From: Ancylobacter dichloromethanicus
GTDB lineage: Bacteria > Pseudomonadota > Alphaproteobacteria > Rhizobiales > Xanthobacteraceae
Direction of reading: 5' to 3'
Length of the DNA: 64,000 nucleotides
NCBI RefSeq assembly: GCF_018390645.1
Contig: NZ_JAHBGC010000052.1
Coordinates: 1 to 64,000, forward strand
Part shown: piece by piece, positions 41,349 through 49,861 of the stretch
Position numbering within the stretch: the first letter of the stretch is position 1
How the letters are laid out: each line of letters opens with the position of its first letter
Notes under the pieces: model-generated
What the model was told of the DNA's origin: nothing
Seen by the model: the letters and a program-made list of their open reading frames with translations, nothing else
Database searches by the model: none
Program-made: the position numbers and the translations under genes

Positions 41349-43664
41349 TTATTCGGCCGGCAGCATGCGGCTGCTGCGGTATTGCAGCGCGGGGCGCCCG
41401 TTCAGCGGCAGGCGGATGACCACGGTGGTGCCGACGCCCTCGGAGGAGCGGATGCGCATCGAGCCGCCATGCAGCTCCACCAGCGATTTGGCGATGGCGA
41501 GGCCGAGGCCCGAGCCCTTGTGGGTCTTGGTGAACTGGCTTTCCACCTGCTCGAAGGGGCGGCCGATCTTGGCCAGCGCGCTCTTCGGGATGCCGATGCC
41601 GCTGTCCTCGATCACCAGCAGCGCGGCGTGCTTGGAGCGGCGCGTGCGCAGGCTGACCCGGCCCTGCTCGGGCGTGAACTTGATGGCGTTGGAGAGCAGG
41701 TTGAGGGTGATCTGCTTGAGCGCCCGCTTGTCGGCCTCTACCGCCACGGCGGCATCGGAATCGTCGACGATGGTGAGCTGCTTCTCGCCGGCGCGCACCG
41801 ACATGACGCGGATGGCGTCGGCCACCACCTCGTCGAGCCGCACCGGCTGGAGGTTGAGCTGCATGCGCCCGGCCTCGATGCGCGACATGTCGAGAATGTC
41901 GTTGATGACGTCGAGCAGATAGCGGCCGGAATCGCGGATGTCGCGGCAGTACTCGTTGTACTTGTCGTTGCCCAGCGGGCCGAACAGGCCGCTCTCCATC
42001 AGCTCCGAGAAGCCGATGATGGCGTTGAGCGGCGTGCGCAGCTCATGGCTCATATTGGCGAGGAATTCGGATTTGGCGCGGTTGGCGTCCTCGGCCTTGG
42101 TCTTCTCGTCGGCGTAGTTCTGCGCCAGCTCGGCGAGCTGGAGCGCCTGCATCTCCAGCGTCTGCTGCGATTTTCGCAGGTCCGCGACCAGCGCCATGAG
42201 GCGCTTCTCGCTCTCCATCAGGCGCTCTTCATGGCGCTTGAGGGCGGTGATGTCGGTGCCGACCGAGACGTAGCCGCCATCCTTGGTGCGGCGCTCGGCG
42301 ACCTTGAGCCAGCGCCCGCCTTCCAACTGCGCCTCGAACGCCCGCGCGCCTTCCTCCGGCCGGTCTTCCGGGCGCAGCGGGATGCGCACCACCGGCTGGC
42401 GGGCCAGCGAGGCGATGGTTTCGAAATCGGTGCCCTGCACCACATGGGCGTCGCCGATGCCGTAGAGCGACTGGAACCGCGAATTGCACAGTACCAGCCG
42501 GCTCTGCGCGTCCCACAGCACGAAGGATTCGGAAATGCTCTCGATGGCGTCGCGCAGGCGCATGTCGGCGGTGGCGGTGCGCTCGGCCAGCCGCCGCTCC
42601 TCGGTCACGTCGACGGCGATGCCGACCAGATGCGGCGGCTCGCCATTGTGCTGGGGTACCACTTCGGCGCGGGCCCGCAGCCAGATCCAGTGGCCGTCGG
42701 CGTGCTTCATGCGGAACACCCGGTCGATGGTGCGGCCGGGCTTGTCGGCGATCTCGCGGGCGATGTCGTAGAGGTTGGTGTCGTCGGGGTGGACGAGGCC
42801 CGCCACCTCGCCGAAGGAAATCAGGTCCTCGCGCGGCTCGTGGCCGAGCATCTCGAACATCGATTCCGACCAGAACATGCGGCCGCGCCCCATGTCCCAG
42901 TCCCACAGCCCACAGCGGCCGCGCGAGAGCGCGGTGTCGATGCGCGCGCGCACCGTCTCGTAGATTCCGTCGGCCTCGCGGGCGCGGGTCGCCTGCCAGT
43001 GGAAGGCGAAGCCGAGGATCATCAGCACCGCGCCGGTGGTCGACAGCAGGGTGACGGTGAGGATGGTGTCCGACTGCCAGGTCGCCAGCGCGCCGGAGAG
43101 CGGCTGCACCACGACCAGTTGCAGCGCGCCATTGGGCAGGTTGCGTACCGTGGCGAGGGCGGCGGTGCCGTCCGGCATGACCACGTCGAGCACGCCGGCA
43201 TTCTCGGCGAAGATGGTAAGTGCCTGTGTATTGGCGAGAAGCTGGCTGATCTGCTCGGCCGCGGTAGCGGCGGCATCATGGGCGGCGACGACTGTGCCGC
43301 TCTGGTCGATCAGCCCGTAGCGGCGGCCATCCTCGGCGGCGCGCGGCGGCAGGGCGTTGGTCAACAGCGCGTCCGGGCTCACTGAGCCGGCCGGCTGGCG
43401 GCCGGCTTCGCTGGCGATGGCGGCGGCGAACAGCGCGAGGTCGTCCTTCGCCTTGGCGATGGCTTCGGTACGGTAGGCGTTGATCTGCACGATCGCGGCG
43501 ATGGCGACCGAGGCGATGAACGCAATGATCAGCGCCGGGACGGCCTTGCGCATGAAGGGCTCGGCGTCGACCAATCGCTGATACGCAGGTCGCGCCACCG
43601 AACGTGCAAGCCCACGCATGGCTTGTACGCGCACGGACGCGCCTGCAGCGTTGGCGCGAGCCAT
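41349..43664 (-). CDS. PAS-domain histidine kinase, PleC/DivJ-like
   Basis: The 771-residue membrane kinase has two hydrophobic segments (about residues 40-60 and 210-232) around a periplasmic domain, then two PAS domains (about 255-375 and 385-500), a coiled coil and a HisKA domain with His in ANMSHELRTPLNAIIGFSE (about residue 546). ATPase boxes NLLSNAIKFTPE, IEDSGIGIP and GSGLGLAIAKSL follow. The HisKA/ATPase part resembles cell-cycle kinases PleC/DivJ, and a PleC-type kinase next to glnE is common in rhizobia. ATG 43664 has GGAGG 7 nt upstream. No receiver domain is present. Confidence 0.85.
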   Translation of the reverse strand: MARANAAGASVRVQAMRGLARSVARPAYQRLVDAEPFMRKAVPALIIAFIASVAIAAIVQINAYRTEAIAKAKDDLALFAAAIASEAGRQPAGSVSPDALLTNALPPRAAEDGRRYGLIDQSGTVVAAHDAAATAAEQISQLLANTQALTIFAENAGVLDVVMPDGTAALATVRNLPNGALQLVVVQPLSGALATWQSDTILTVTLLSTTGAVLMILGFAFHWQATRAREADGIYETVRARIDTALSRGRCGLWDWDMGRGRMFWSESMFEMLGHEPREDLISFGEVAGLVHPDDTNLYDIAREIADKPGRTIDRVFRMKHADGHWIWLRARAEVVPQHNGEPPHLVGIAVDVTEERRLAERTATADMRLRDAIESISESFVLWDAQSRLVLCNSRFQSLYGIGDAHVVQGTDFETIASLARQPVVRIPLRPEDRPEEGARAFEAQLEGGRWLKVAERRTKDGGYVSVGTDITALKRHEERLMESEKRLMALVADLRKSQQTLEMQALQLAELAQNYADEKTKAEDANRAKSEFLANMSHELRTPLNAIIGFSELMESGLFGPLGNDKYNEYCRDIRDSGRYLLDVINDILDMSRIEAGRMQLNLQPVRLDEVVADAIRVMSVRAGEKQLTIVDDSDAAVAVEADKRALKQITLNLLSNAIKFTPEQGRVSLRTRRSKHAALLVIEDSGIGIPKSALAKIGRPFEQVESQFTKTHKGSGLGLAIAKSLVELHGGSMRIRSSEGVGTTVVIRLPLNGRPALQYRSSRMLPAE

Positions 43665-43958
43665 CGCCGGCCTCCCCCGAAGTCCCAAAACCCGTTCCCA
43701 CGTAGACAGGAGCGATGTGCCGCATCTCTCCGAATCACTCCGATTTGAATCGAATCGACCCCCTCCTGTCCAGAGTCCCGGGGAGTCAAGTTAACGAATT
43801 GACAACCTGCGGACGTGGCGCGGGTGCCTGGGTGGGTGGCGGCTGGTGACAGGAAGGGTGTCGCATGGCGGCGGCCGCGCCGCATGGACGCCGCGCGGGC
43901 GCCGGTGCTATGCGCTTTTGCCCGGTTTGCGGGTGGCTGCTGAAATAAAGAGGTTCAC
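43665..43958. other. Divergent promoter region between the PAS kinase and the Fae-like gene
   Basis: This is a 294-bp gap with lower GC near 43735-43810, where promoters of both genes are likely. A TTGACA occurs at 43799-43804 on the + strand but without a convincing -10. A clear AAAGAGG site precedes the Fae-like start. No other gene is seen. Confidence 0.45.
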
Positions 43959-44498
43959 ATGAGCGACATCTGGTTCCGCACCGGCGAGGCGACCGTGCTC
44001 GCCGCCGAGGGGCAGTTCACCGACGCGATGCCCGAGGTTCTCATCGGCTCGGTCCGCGGCCCGGCGGGGCATGCCTTCGCCTCGATGATGGGGCAGGTGC
44101 AGGGGCACACCCGCATGTTCGTGGTGCGTGACCTGAACCAGCAGGTGCGCCCGGCGACGATGATGACCACCAAGGCCACCATCCACACGCTGGAATATGT
44201 CGACCTGCTTGGCGGCGTGGTGCAGGGCGCCATCGGCGACGCCATCGTCGACGCGCTCGCCGAGGGCATCCTGCCCAAGGACCAGGCGGACGAACTCTGC
44301 ATGATCGTGATGGTGTGGCTCGACCCGCGCTGCGCCGAGGACGCCAATCTCGACAAGGCCGACCTCTACCGCACCAATTACGAGGCGATGAAGCTGGCGC
44401 TGGAGCGCGCCATGACAGGTAGGCCGACGGTCGACGAACTGATCGCCAACCGCAAGACGGTCAAGCACTACGCGCTCGACGGCGTGGTCGAGTACTGA
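43959..44498 (+). CDS. Formaldehyde-activating enzyme (Fae) family paralogue, catalytic His absent
   Basis: The 179-residue protein follows Fae over its whole length: GEATVLAAEGQF at the start, LIGSVRGPAGHAF, and AIVDALAEGILPKDQADELC near 88-107, then YRTNYEAMKLALERAMTG. Fae speeds the condensation of formaldehyde with H4MPT. In Methylobacterium Fae the catalytic His17 lies in AHIDLIIGPRG; the matching stretch here is AMPEVLIGSVRG, with Met 24 in place of His. It may therefore be a Fae2/Fae3-type homologue with a sensing, carrier or different catalytic role. AAAGAGG precedes the ATG. It is not in the operon with mch or mtdB. Confidence 0.8.
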   Translation: MSDIWFRTGEATVLAAEGQFTDAMPEVLIGSVRGPAGHAFASMMGQVQGHTRMFVVRDLNQQVRPATMMTTKATIHTLEYVDLLGGVVQGAIGDAIVDALAEGILPKDQADELCMIVMVWLDPRCAEDANLDKADLYRTNYEAMKLALERAMTGRPTVDELIANRKTVKHYALDGVVEY

Positions 44499-44593
44499 AG
44501 CTTCGGCCCCGCCCCCTTGCGGCCGAACCTCTTCCGGCCGAACCTCTCCCGGCAAGCATCGCTGCGGGCCGGGAGGGCGCGGGAGCGCCGCCG

Positions 44594-47242
44594 TCAGTCC
44601 AGCGAGCGGCTGACGATGTCGGTCACATCAGGCGACAGGCTGGGTTTTCCGGCCACGCGGCGCAGTGCCGCCTCGGCCGAGGCGCGCCGCACCGGCTCCA
44701 GCGAGCGCCAGCTCTTGAAGGCGGCCAGCAGCCGCGCGGCGAGCTGCGGGTTGCGTCCGTCAATATCCATCACCGCCCCGGCGACAAGGTCGTGGCCGGC
44801 GCCGTCGGCGCGGTGGAACTGGGTCGGGTTGAGGCCGGCGAACGTGCCGATCAGCGCGCGCACCCGGTTGGGGTTGCTCCAGTCGAAATCGGCATGGCCG
44901 GTGAGATCGCGCACCCGCTCCAGCGTCTGCGGCTCGGCGATCTGGGCCTGCAAAGCCAACCATTTGTCGACCACCAGCGGGTCCGCGCGAAACTGCCGGT
45001 GGAAGGCGGCGAGCGCGTCTTCCCGCGCATCGGGCGCGGCATGGGCGAGCACGGCGAGCGCGAAGAAGCGGTCGGTCATGTTGTCGGCGGCGCCGAAATG
45101 CGCCTGCGCCCGCGCGATCCCCTTCGCCGTGCCGCCGGCGGCCAGAAGATCGAGGCAGGTGTTGCGCAGTGCGCGCCGGCCGGCCGAGGCGGCGTCCGGC
45201 GAATAGTTCCCGGTCGGCGCATGGCGGGCATAGACGGCCTCCAGCGCGGGGGCCAGGGCCTCGCCCACCGCGTGGCGCAGCCGCGTGCGGGCGGCGTGGA
45301 TGGCGTCGGGATCGACATCCTCGCCGATCTCGCGGGCGACGTCGGCCTCGGAGGGGATGGAGAGCGCCTGCGCCACGAAGGCGGGGTCGAGCGAGGTGTC
45401 GCCGAGCGTTGCCGCCAGCGCCTCGACGAGGGCGTCCGGCGCCGGCTGTTCGCCGCCCGCGCGCACGGCGGAGGTCGCTTCCAGCAGATGGCTGAGGGCC
45501 AGGGTCTGGGTCGCGTCGAAGCGGTTGAACGGGTCGGAATCGTGGCGGGCAAGGAACAGCAGGTCCGCCGTCGAAAGGTCACTGGAGAGCTTCACCGGCG
45601 CCGAGAAGCCGCGATTGAGCGAGGGCACCGGCCGGTGGGGGACATCGCGGAACACGAAGCTCTGGCGCGGCTTCGTGACGAGCAGCACGCCGCGCTCGGC
45701 ATTGCTGCCGTCGTCGAGGGCGAGCGGCAGGTCGCGGCCGTCCGGGCCGACCAGGCCGATGGCGAGCGGAATGACCATCGGCAGCTTCTCGCTCTGCCCC
45801 GGCGTCGGCGGCAGCGTCTGCGCGACATCGAGCCGGTAGCTGCGGGCGGCCTCGTCCCAATGGCCGGAGACGGCGAGCCGCGGCGTGCCGGACTGGGCGT
45901 ACCAGAGCGCGAACTGCGTCAGGTCGATCCCGTTGGCGTCGGCGAAGCAGGCGAGGAAGTCCTCTACCGTCGCGGCGTCGCCGTCATGGCGGTCGAGATA
46001 GAGGTCCATGCCGGCGCGGAAGCCTTCGTCGCCGAGCACGGTTTTCAGCATGCGCACCACCTCGGCGCCCTTCTCATAGACGGTAGCGGTGTAGAAATTG
46101 TTGATCTCGCGATAGCTGGAGGGGCGCACCGGATGCGCCAGCGGGCCGGAATCCTCGGGGAACTGGTGCCCCTTGAGCAGGCGGACATCGGCGATCCGCT
46201 TCACCGGGCGCGAGCGCTGGTCGGAAGAGAATTCCTGGTCGCGGAAGACGGTGAGGCCCTCCTTCAGGCAGAGCTGGAACCAGTCTCGGCAGGTGATGCG
46301 GTTGCCGGTCCAGTTGTGGAAATATTCATGGGCGATGATCGCCTCGATATTGGCGTAGTCGGCATCGGTCGCGGTCTCGGGGCTGGCGAGCACGTATTTG
46401 TCGTTGAAGATGTTGAGGCCCTTGTTCTCCATCGCCCCCATGTTGAAATCGGCCACGGCGACGATGTTGAACACGTCGAGGTCGTACTCGCAGCCGAACG
46501 CCTCCTCGTCCCAGCGCATGGCGCGCTTGAGCGCGTCCATGGCGTAGCCGGCGCGCGCGGTCTTGCCCGGCTCGACATAGATGCCGAGTTCGACGGTTTT
46601 GCCGGTGGCGGTGACGAAATCCTCGGTGATCCGGTCCAGCTTTCCGCCGACCAGCGCGAACAGATAGGACGGCTTCGGCCACGGGTCGTGCCACACCGCG
46701 TAATGACGGCTGGTGTCCTCGACCGCGCCGGCCTCCACCGGGTTGCCATTGCCGAGCAGCACCGGCGCCTCGTCGCGCTCGGCCTCGATGCGGGTGGTGT
46801 AGACGGCGAGAACGTCCGGCCGGTCGGGGAAATAGGTGATGCGGCGGAAGCCCTCCGCCTCGCATTGGGTGCAGTAGGTGCCGCTGGAGCGGTACAGCCC
46901 CATCAGCCGGGTATTGGCGGAAGGGTCGACGACGGTCTCGATCTCCAGCGTCAGCGCCCGCTGCGGCGGCGCCAGCAGGGTGAGGCCGGTGGAGGTGGCG
47001 ACATAGGCGCTGCCGGCCAGCGGCGCGCCGTCCAGCGTGACCGATTTGAGATTCAACTCGTCGCCGTCGAGCACGATCGGCGAGCCCTCGCGCCCTTCCG
47101 GGTTCGGCCGCAACGCCAGCCGCGCCACGATGCGGGCGGCTGTGGGGTGCAGGCGCACATCCAGATGCACCGTGTCGACCAGCCAGTCCGGTGGCCGATA
47201 GTCGCCGAGACGGACGGGCTGGGGCACGGCATCGCGCGACAT
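44594..47242 (-). CDS. pepN: Aminopeptidase N (M1 zinc metallopeptidase)
   Basis: The 882-residue protein has the M1 substrate motif GAMENKGLN (about residue 262) and the zinc site HEYFHNWTGN (HEXXH at about 298-302) with the third ligand Glu in KEGLTVFRD (about 321). Length and the C-terminal helical domain (DUF3458-like, about 440-882) match proteobacterial PepN, which removes N-terminal residues from peptides in the cytosol. ATG 47242 has GGAG 6 nt before it; 22 upstream codons are open but unlikely. It is convergent with the Fae-like gene and downstream of the C1 cofactor genes. Confidence 0.95.
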   Translation of the reverse strand: MSRDAVPQPVRLGDYRPPDWLVDTVHLDVRLHPTAARIVARLALRPNPEGREGSPIVLDGDELNLKSVTLDGAPLAGSAYVATSTGLTLLAPPQRALTLEIETVVDPSANTRLMGLYRSSGTYCTQCEAEGFRRITYFPDRPDVLAVYTTRIEAERDEAPVLLGNGNPVEAGAVEDTSRHYAVWHDPWPKPSYLFALVGGKLDRITEDFVTATGKTVELGIYVEPGKTARAGYAMDALKRAMRWDEEAFGCEYDLDVFNIVAVADFNMGAMENKGLNIFNDKYVLASPETATDADYANIEAIIAHEYFHNWTGNRITCRDWFQLCLKEGLTVFRDQEFSSDQRSRPVKRIADVRLLKGHQFPEDSGPLAHPVRPSSYREINNFYTATVYEKGAEVVRMLKTVLGDEGFRAGMDLYLDRHDGDAATVEDFLACFADANGIDLTQFALWYAQSGTPRLAVSGHWDEAARSYRLDVAQTLPPTPGQSEKLPMVIPLAIGLVGPDGRDLPLALDDGSNAERGVLLVTKPRQSFVFRDVPHRPVPSLNRGFSAPVKLSSDLSTADLLFLARHDSDPFNRFDATQTLALSHLLEATSAVRAGGEQPAPDALVEALAATLGDTSLDPAFVAQALSIPSEADVAREIGEDVDPDAIHAARTRLRHAVGEALAPALEAVYARHAPTGNYSPDAASAGRRALRNTCLDLLAAGGTAKGIARAQAHFGAADNMTDRFFALAVLAHAAPDAREDALAAFHRQFRADPLVVDKWLALQAQIAEPQTLERVRDLTGHADFDWSNPNRVRALIGTFAGLNPTQFHRADGAGHDLVAGAVMDIDGRNPQLAARLLAAFKSWRSLEPVRRASAEAALRRVAGKPSLSPDVTDIVSRSLD

Positions 47243-47411
47243 GATCAACTCCACAGAAACGGGATGAGTATTACTCGACAGATATTCCCCAACACGTAAG
47301 CCCTCCATGCCGCTACCGGAAGCCCCGCGCCGGGGCGTCGGTGTCGCCCTGCCGCCGGGAATCGGTCGTCATTTGCTCGGTTAGTCGAATCGAGGGGGAT
47401 GCGCCGCATCG

Positions 47412-47789
47412 TCAGCGGGCGCGGGTGATCTCCACGCCGGCGTCGCGGAAGATGCCGGCGATGGGAGCGGAGGGCTTGTGGATCTCGACGCGCACCTTCT
47501 CGATCCGGGGATAGCGGGCCAGCACGGTCTCGGCGATCGTCTGCGCGAAGGCTTCCAGAATGTGGAACCGCCGGCCGGACGAGACCTCGTGGATCACCGC
47601 GAACACCTTCTCATAGCCCACCGTCTCCCCGTAATTGTCGTGCGCGGCGGCGTCGCCGGCGTCCAGCCACCAGTCGATGTCGACGGTGAAACGCTGGCCG
47701 AGCCGCGCTTCCTCCTCAAGCAGGCCGTGCGTGGCGTGCAGTTCGACGCCTCGAAGGAAGACGCGGTCGGACATCGGGCGGTCGGACAT
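47412..47789 (-). CDS. Dihydroneopterin aldolase-like protein (FolB family)
   Basis: The 125-residue protein has the FolB signatures VFLRGVELHATHGLLEEEARLGQ split over about 9-31, a dimer strand FTVDIDWWLD, NYGETVGYEKVFAVI with the catalytic-region Tyr, and VEIHKPSAPI near the C-terminus. Such a paralogue is known in H4MPT clusters of methylotrophs, where a pterin side-chain cleavage step is needed. Folate synthesis itself cannot be excluded. The start may instead be ATG 47774 (MSDRVFL). It lies 30 bp after the ASKHA-like gene and is likely co-transcribed. Confidence 0.8.
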   Translation of the reverse strand: MSDRPMSDRVFLRGVELHATHGLLEEEARLGQRFTVDIDWWLDAGDAAAHDNYGETVGYEKVFAVIHEVSSGRRFHILEAFAQTIAETVLARYPRIEKVRVEIHKPSAPIAGIFRDAGVEITRAR

Positions 47790-47819
47790 GGGCGGGGTTC
47801 CGGTGTGGTTCTGTGTGGG

Positions 47820-48863
47820 TCAGGCGGGCGCGAGGGCGGCGGCGAGCAGGCCGACCGCCACGGCGGGTGCGCAATCGGCGGCCTGGCGGGAGAGAGCGGG
47901 GTCGTCGGTCAGCACCTCGGCGAGGTCGAGATAGGCGAGGGCGCGCCGCTCGGCGAGGCGGGCCGCCATGAAGCGGCCGACACCGGCGCCGACCAGCAGT
48001 TCCGGCTCGCTCTCCATCCCGGAGGCGACGGCGTCGAGCGCGCGATTGACGCGGGCGAGCTGCGCCTCGGCGAGATGGCGGGCCAGCGCCTTCGCCTTCG
48101 GCAGCATGGGCGGCGCGAAATCATGCCCCACCATGCGCAGCAGCCGGCGCGCGCTGGCCTCCATCGTCTTCGGCCCGCCATCGGCGCTGGGGTGCAGGTC
48201 GGCGTCCGCGGTGAGGTCGCCGGTCAGGCGGTGAAGGTCGGCCGTGGTGGCGTAATGCTCGGCCATCAGCGGCAGGAAGCGCCCCTCGAACGGCGCCTCC
48301 GCCGCCAGCGCCATCACCGGCGTGCGGGCGGCGCCGGTATAGACCAGCTCGTTGCTCGCCAGCCGCTCGGCATCGCTGAAGCCGTGTGCGGACACCCGGT
48401 CGCTGCCGAAGGGGATGAGGTCGGTGGTGGTCGAGCCGATGTCGATCAGCACGCCACCGGGCAGCAGATGGGCGAGAACGGCGGCGGTGGCGTACCAGTT
48501 GGCCGAGCCGATATGATCGGCATGCTCGGCGGCGCGCTCGGGCGGCACGAAGCCTTCCGGGCCGGCGAACAGGGCGAGCGGGGCGCCGGCGAGTTCGCGC
48601 ATCAGGAGCGCGGCGGTGCCCACCACGCCGGCGCGGCGGTCGGGCCAGAGGTCGGCGCCCTCGGCGGTCATGGTGACGGCGGAGGGCACGCCGGGCGCGA
48701 ATTCGGCGCGCAGTTCGCGCAGGGTCGTGGCCAGAGGCGCCTCGCCCTTCCACACCGGGCAGGGCGCGATGCGCACGGCCTTCAGCCGGCCATCCTGCCC
48801 GAAGGCGGCGAGCTTCACATGGGCGCCGCCGACGTCCCATCCCAGGCGGGCGATCTTGTTCAC
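47820..48863 (-). CDS. H4MPT-linked C1 pathway protein, hydantoinase/ASKHA-like (TIGR03123 type)
   Basis: The 347-residue protein has an ASKHA-type fold: N-terminal phosphate loop GWDVGGAHVKLAAF (about residues 8-21), LIDIGSTTTDLIP (about 140) as the second phosphate motif and VGAGVGRFMA near 295. This is the family described as H4MPT-linked C1 transfer pathway protein of unknown reaction, found only in organisms with H4MPT or methanopterin. It may be an ATP-dependent step in cofactor synthesis. It overlaps the upstream ATP-grasp gene by 4 bp. Confidence 0.82.
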   Translation of the reverse strand: MNKIARLGWDVGGAHVKLAAFGQDGRLKAVRIAPCPVWKGEAPLATTLRELRAEFAPGVPSAVTMTAEGADLWPDRRAGVVGTAALLMRELAGAPLALFAGPEGFVPPERAAEHADHIGSANWYATAAVLAHLLPGGVLIDIGSTTTDLIPFGSDRVSAHGFSDAERLASNELVYTGAARTPVMALAAEAPFEGRFLPLMAEHYATTADLHRLTGDLTADADLHPSADGGPKTMEASARRLLRMVGHDFAPPMLPKAKALARHLAEAQLARVNRALDAVASGMESEPELLVGAGVGRFMAARLAERRALAYLDLAEVLTDDPALSRQAADCAPAVAVGLLAAALAPA

Positions 48864-49831
48864 GGTAGGACCTCGACAGTCAGGACTTCGACGGGAAGGG
48901 CGGGCGGCAGATGCGGCAGGTCGGGCACCACGCCGTCGCGGATCAACTCGGCGACGAAGGCGAGCGGGTTCACCCCCAGCGCACGGCGCAGGCCGGCATA
49001 GGCGGTGGTGAGGCGCGGATTGACCTCCACCACCACCGGACCCGCCGCCGTCGCGATATAATCGACCCCGACGAGGCCGTGCAGGCCCGGCAGGGCGGCG
49101 CCGAGGCGATTGGCCAGGGAGCGCAGCGCCTCGTCCACCGGGAAGGCGCCGACGGTGACGCCGGTGAAGCGCAGCGTGTCGTCCGCGCGCGCCATATGCT
49201 GGCGGTTGGCGGCCAGCACATGGGTCCGCCCGCTCTGGCAGAGCAAGGTGAGGCTCGCCGCCTCGCCCGCGATGAGCGGCTGGACGATGAGACCGGGCGA
49301 AAAGGGCGGCGCCTGCTGGAGAATGTGGATGCCGGCCGCGCCGGCGCCGTCATCCGGCTTGACCACGAAGGGGCCGCTCGCATCGGCCGGCAGTGCTTCG
49401 GGGCGCCAGGTGGGGACAACCTCCACGCCGGCCGCCGCCAGCACCTGCGCGGTGCGGTGCTTGCTGGCGCACAGCGCGATGGTCTCCGCGTCCGGCGCCA
49501 CCACGCGGCGGCACTGCGCGCGCAACTCCTCGGCCAGGCGTTCGAGGATGCCGCCGGTTTCCGGCGCGATCGGCCAGCAGCAATCCGCCTGCTGCGCCAT
49601 CAGCTTCCACACCGACGACGGATCGTCGCCGAGGCGCAGCGCCGTGCTGGTGCCGCGCGGCGGCGCGGGAAAGCGCGCATCATGAGTGGTGATGACCCGC
49701 ACGCCCGGCAGGTCCTCCAGATCCCCGATCAGCGTGTCGCGCATCAGCGCGCCTTCCGCTATCAGCGAGGCGGGAAGCGCCGCGCCGAGATGGCCGCCAC
49801 CGGTGATCGTTTCGACCACGAAAACCAACAT
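48860..49831 (-). CDS. ATP-grasp ligase of the C1 cofactor cluster (MfnD-like)
   Basis: The 323-residue protein has an N-terminal pre-ATP-grasp domain (LPASLIAEGALMRDTLIGDL), the ATP-binding ASKHRTAQVLAAAGV and FVVKPDDGAGAAGIHI blocks (about 125-175), and the metal-binding VEVNPRLTTAYAGLRRALG at about 274-292. It resembles tyramine-glutamate ligase MfnD and methylotroph relatives, so addition of glutamate during methylofuran synthesis is plausible. It heads the operon 49831-47412. Its start is only about 30 bp from the divergent HisA-like gene. Confidence 0.78.
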   Translation of the reverse strand: MLVFVVETITGGGHLGAALPASLIAEGALMRDTLIGDLEDLPGVRVITTHDARFPAPPRGTSTALRLGDDPSSVWKLMAQQADCCWPIAPETGGILERLAEELRAQCRRVVAPDAETIALCASKHRTAQVLAAAGVEVVPTWRPEALPADASGPFVVKPDDGAGAAGIHILQQAPPFSPGLIVQPLIAGEAASLTLLCQSGRTHVLAANRQHMARADDTLRFTGVTVGAFPVDEALRSLANRLGAALPGLHGLVGVDYIATAAGPVVVEVNPRLTTAYAGLRRALGVNPLAFVAELIRDGVVPDLPHLPPALPVEVLTVEVLP

Positions 49832-49861
49832 TCAACGATCTGCCCGAAAAGGATGCCCAGC

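Noticed and set aside
40320-43385. 1021-codon + strand open frame
   Set aside because: It runs antisense through both the oxidoreductase and the PAS kinase, whose motifs are clear on the minus strand.
44792-47299. 835-codon + strand open frame
   Set aside because: It is antisense to pepN, whose zinc motif and substrate motif are intact.
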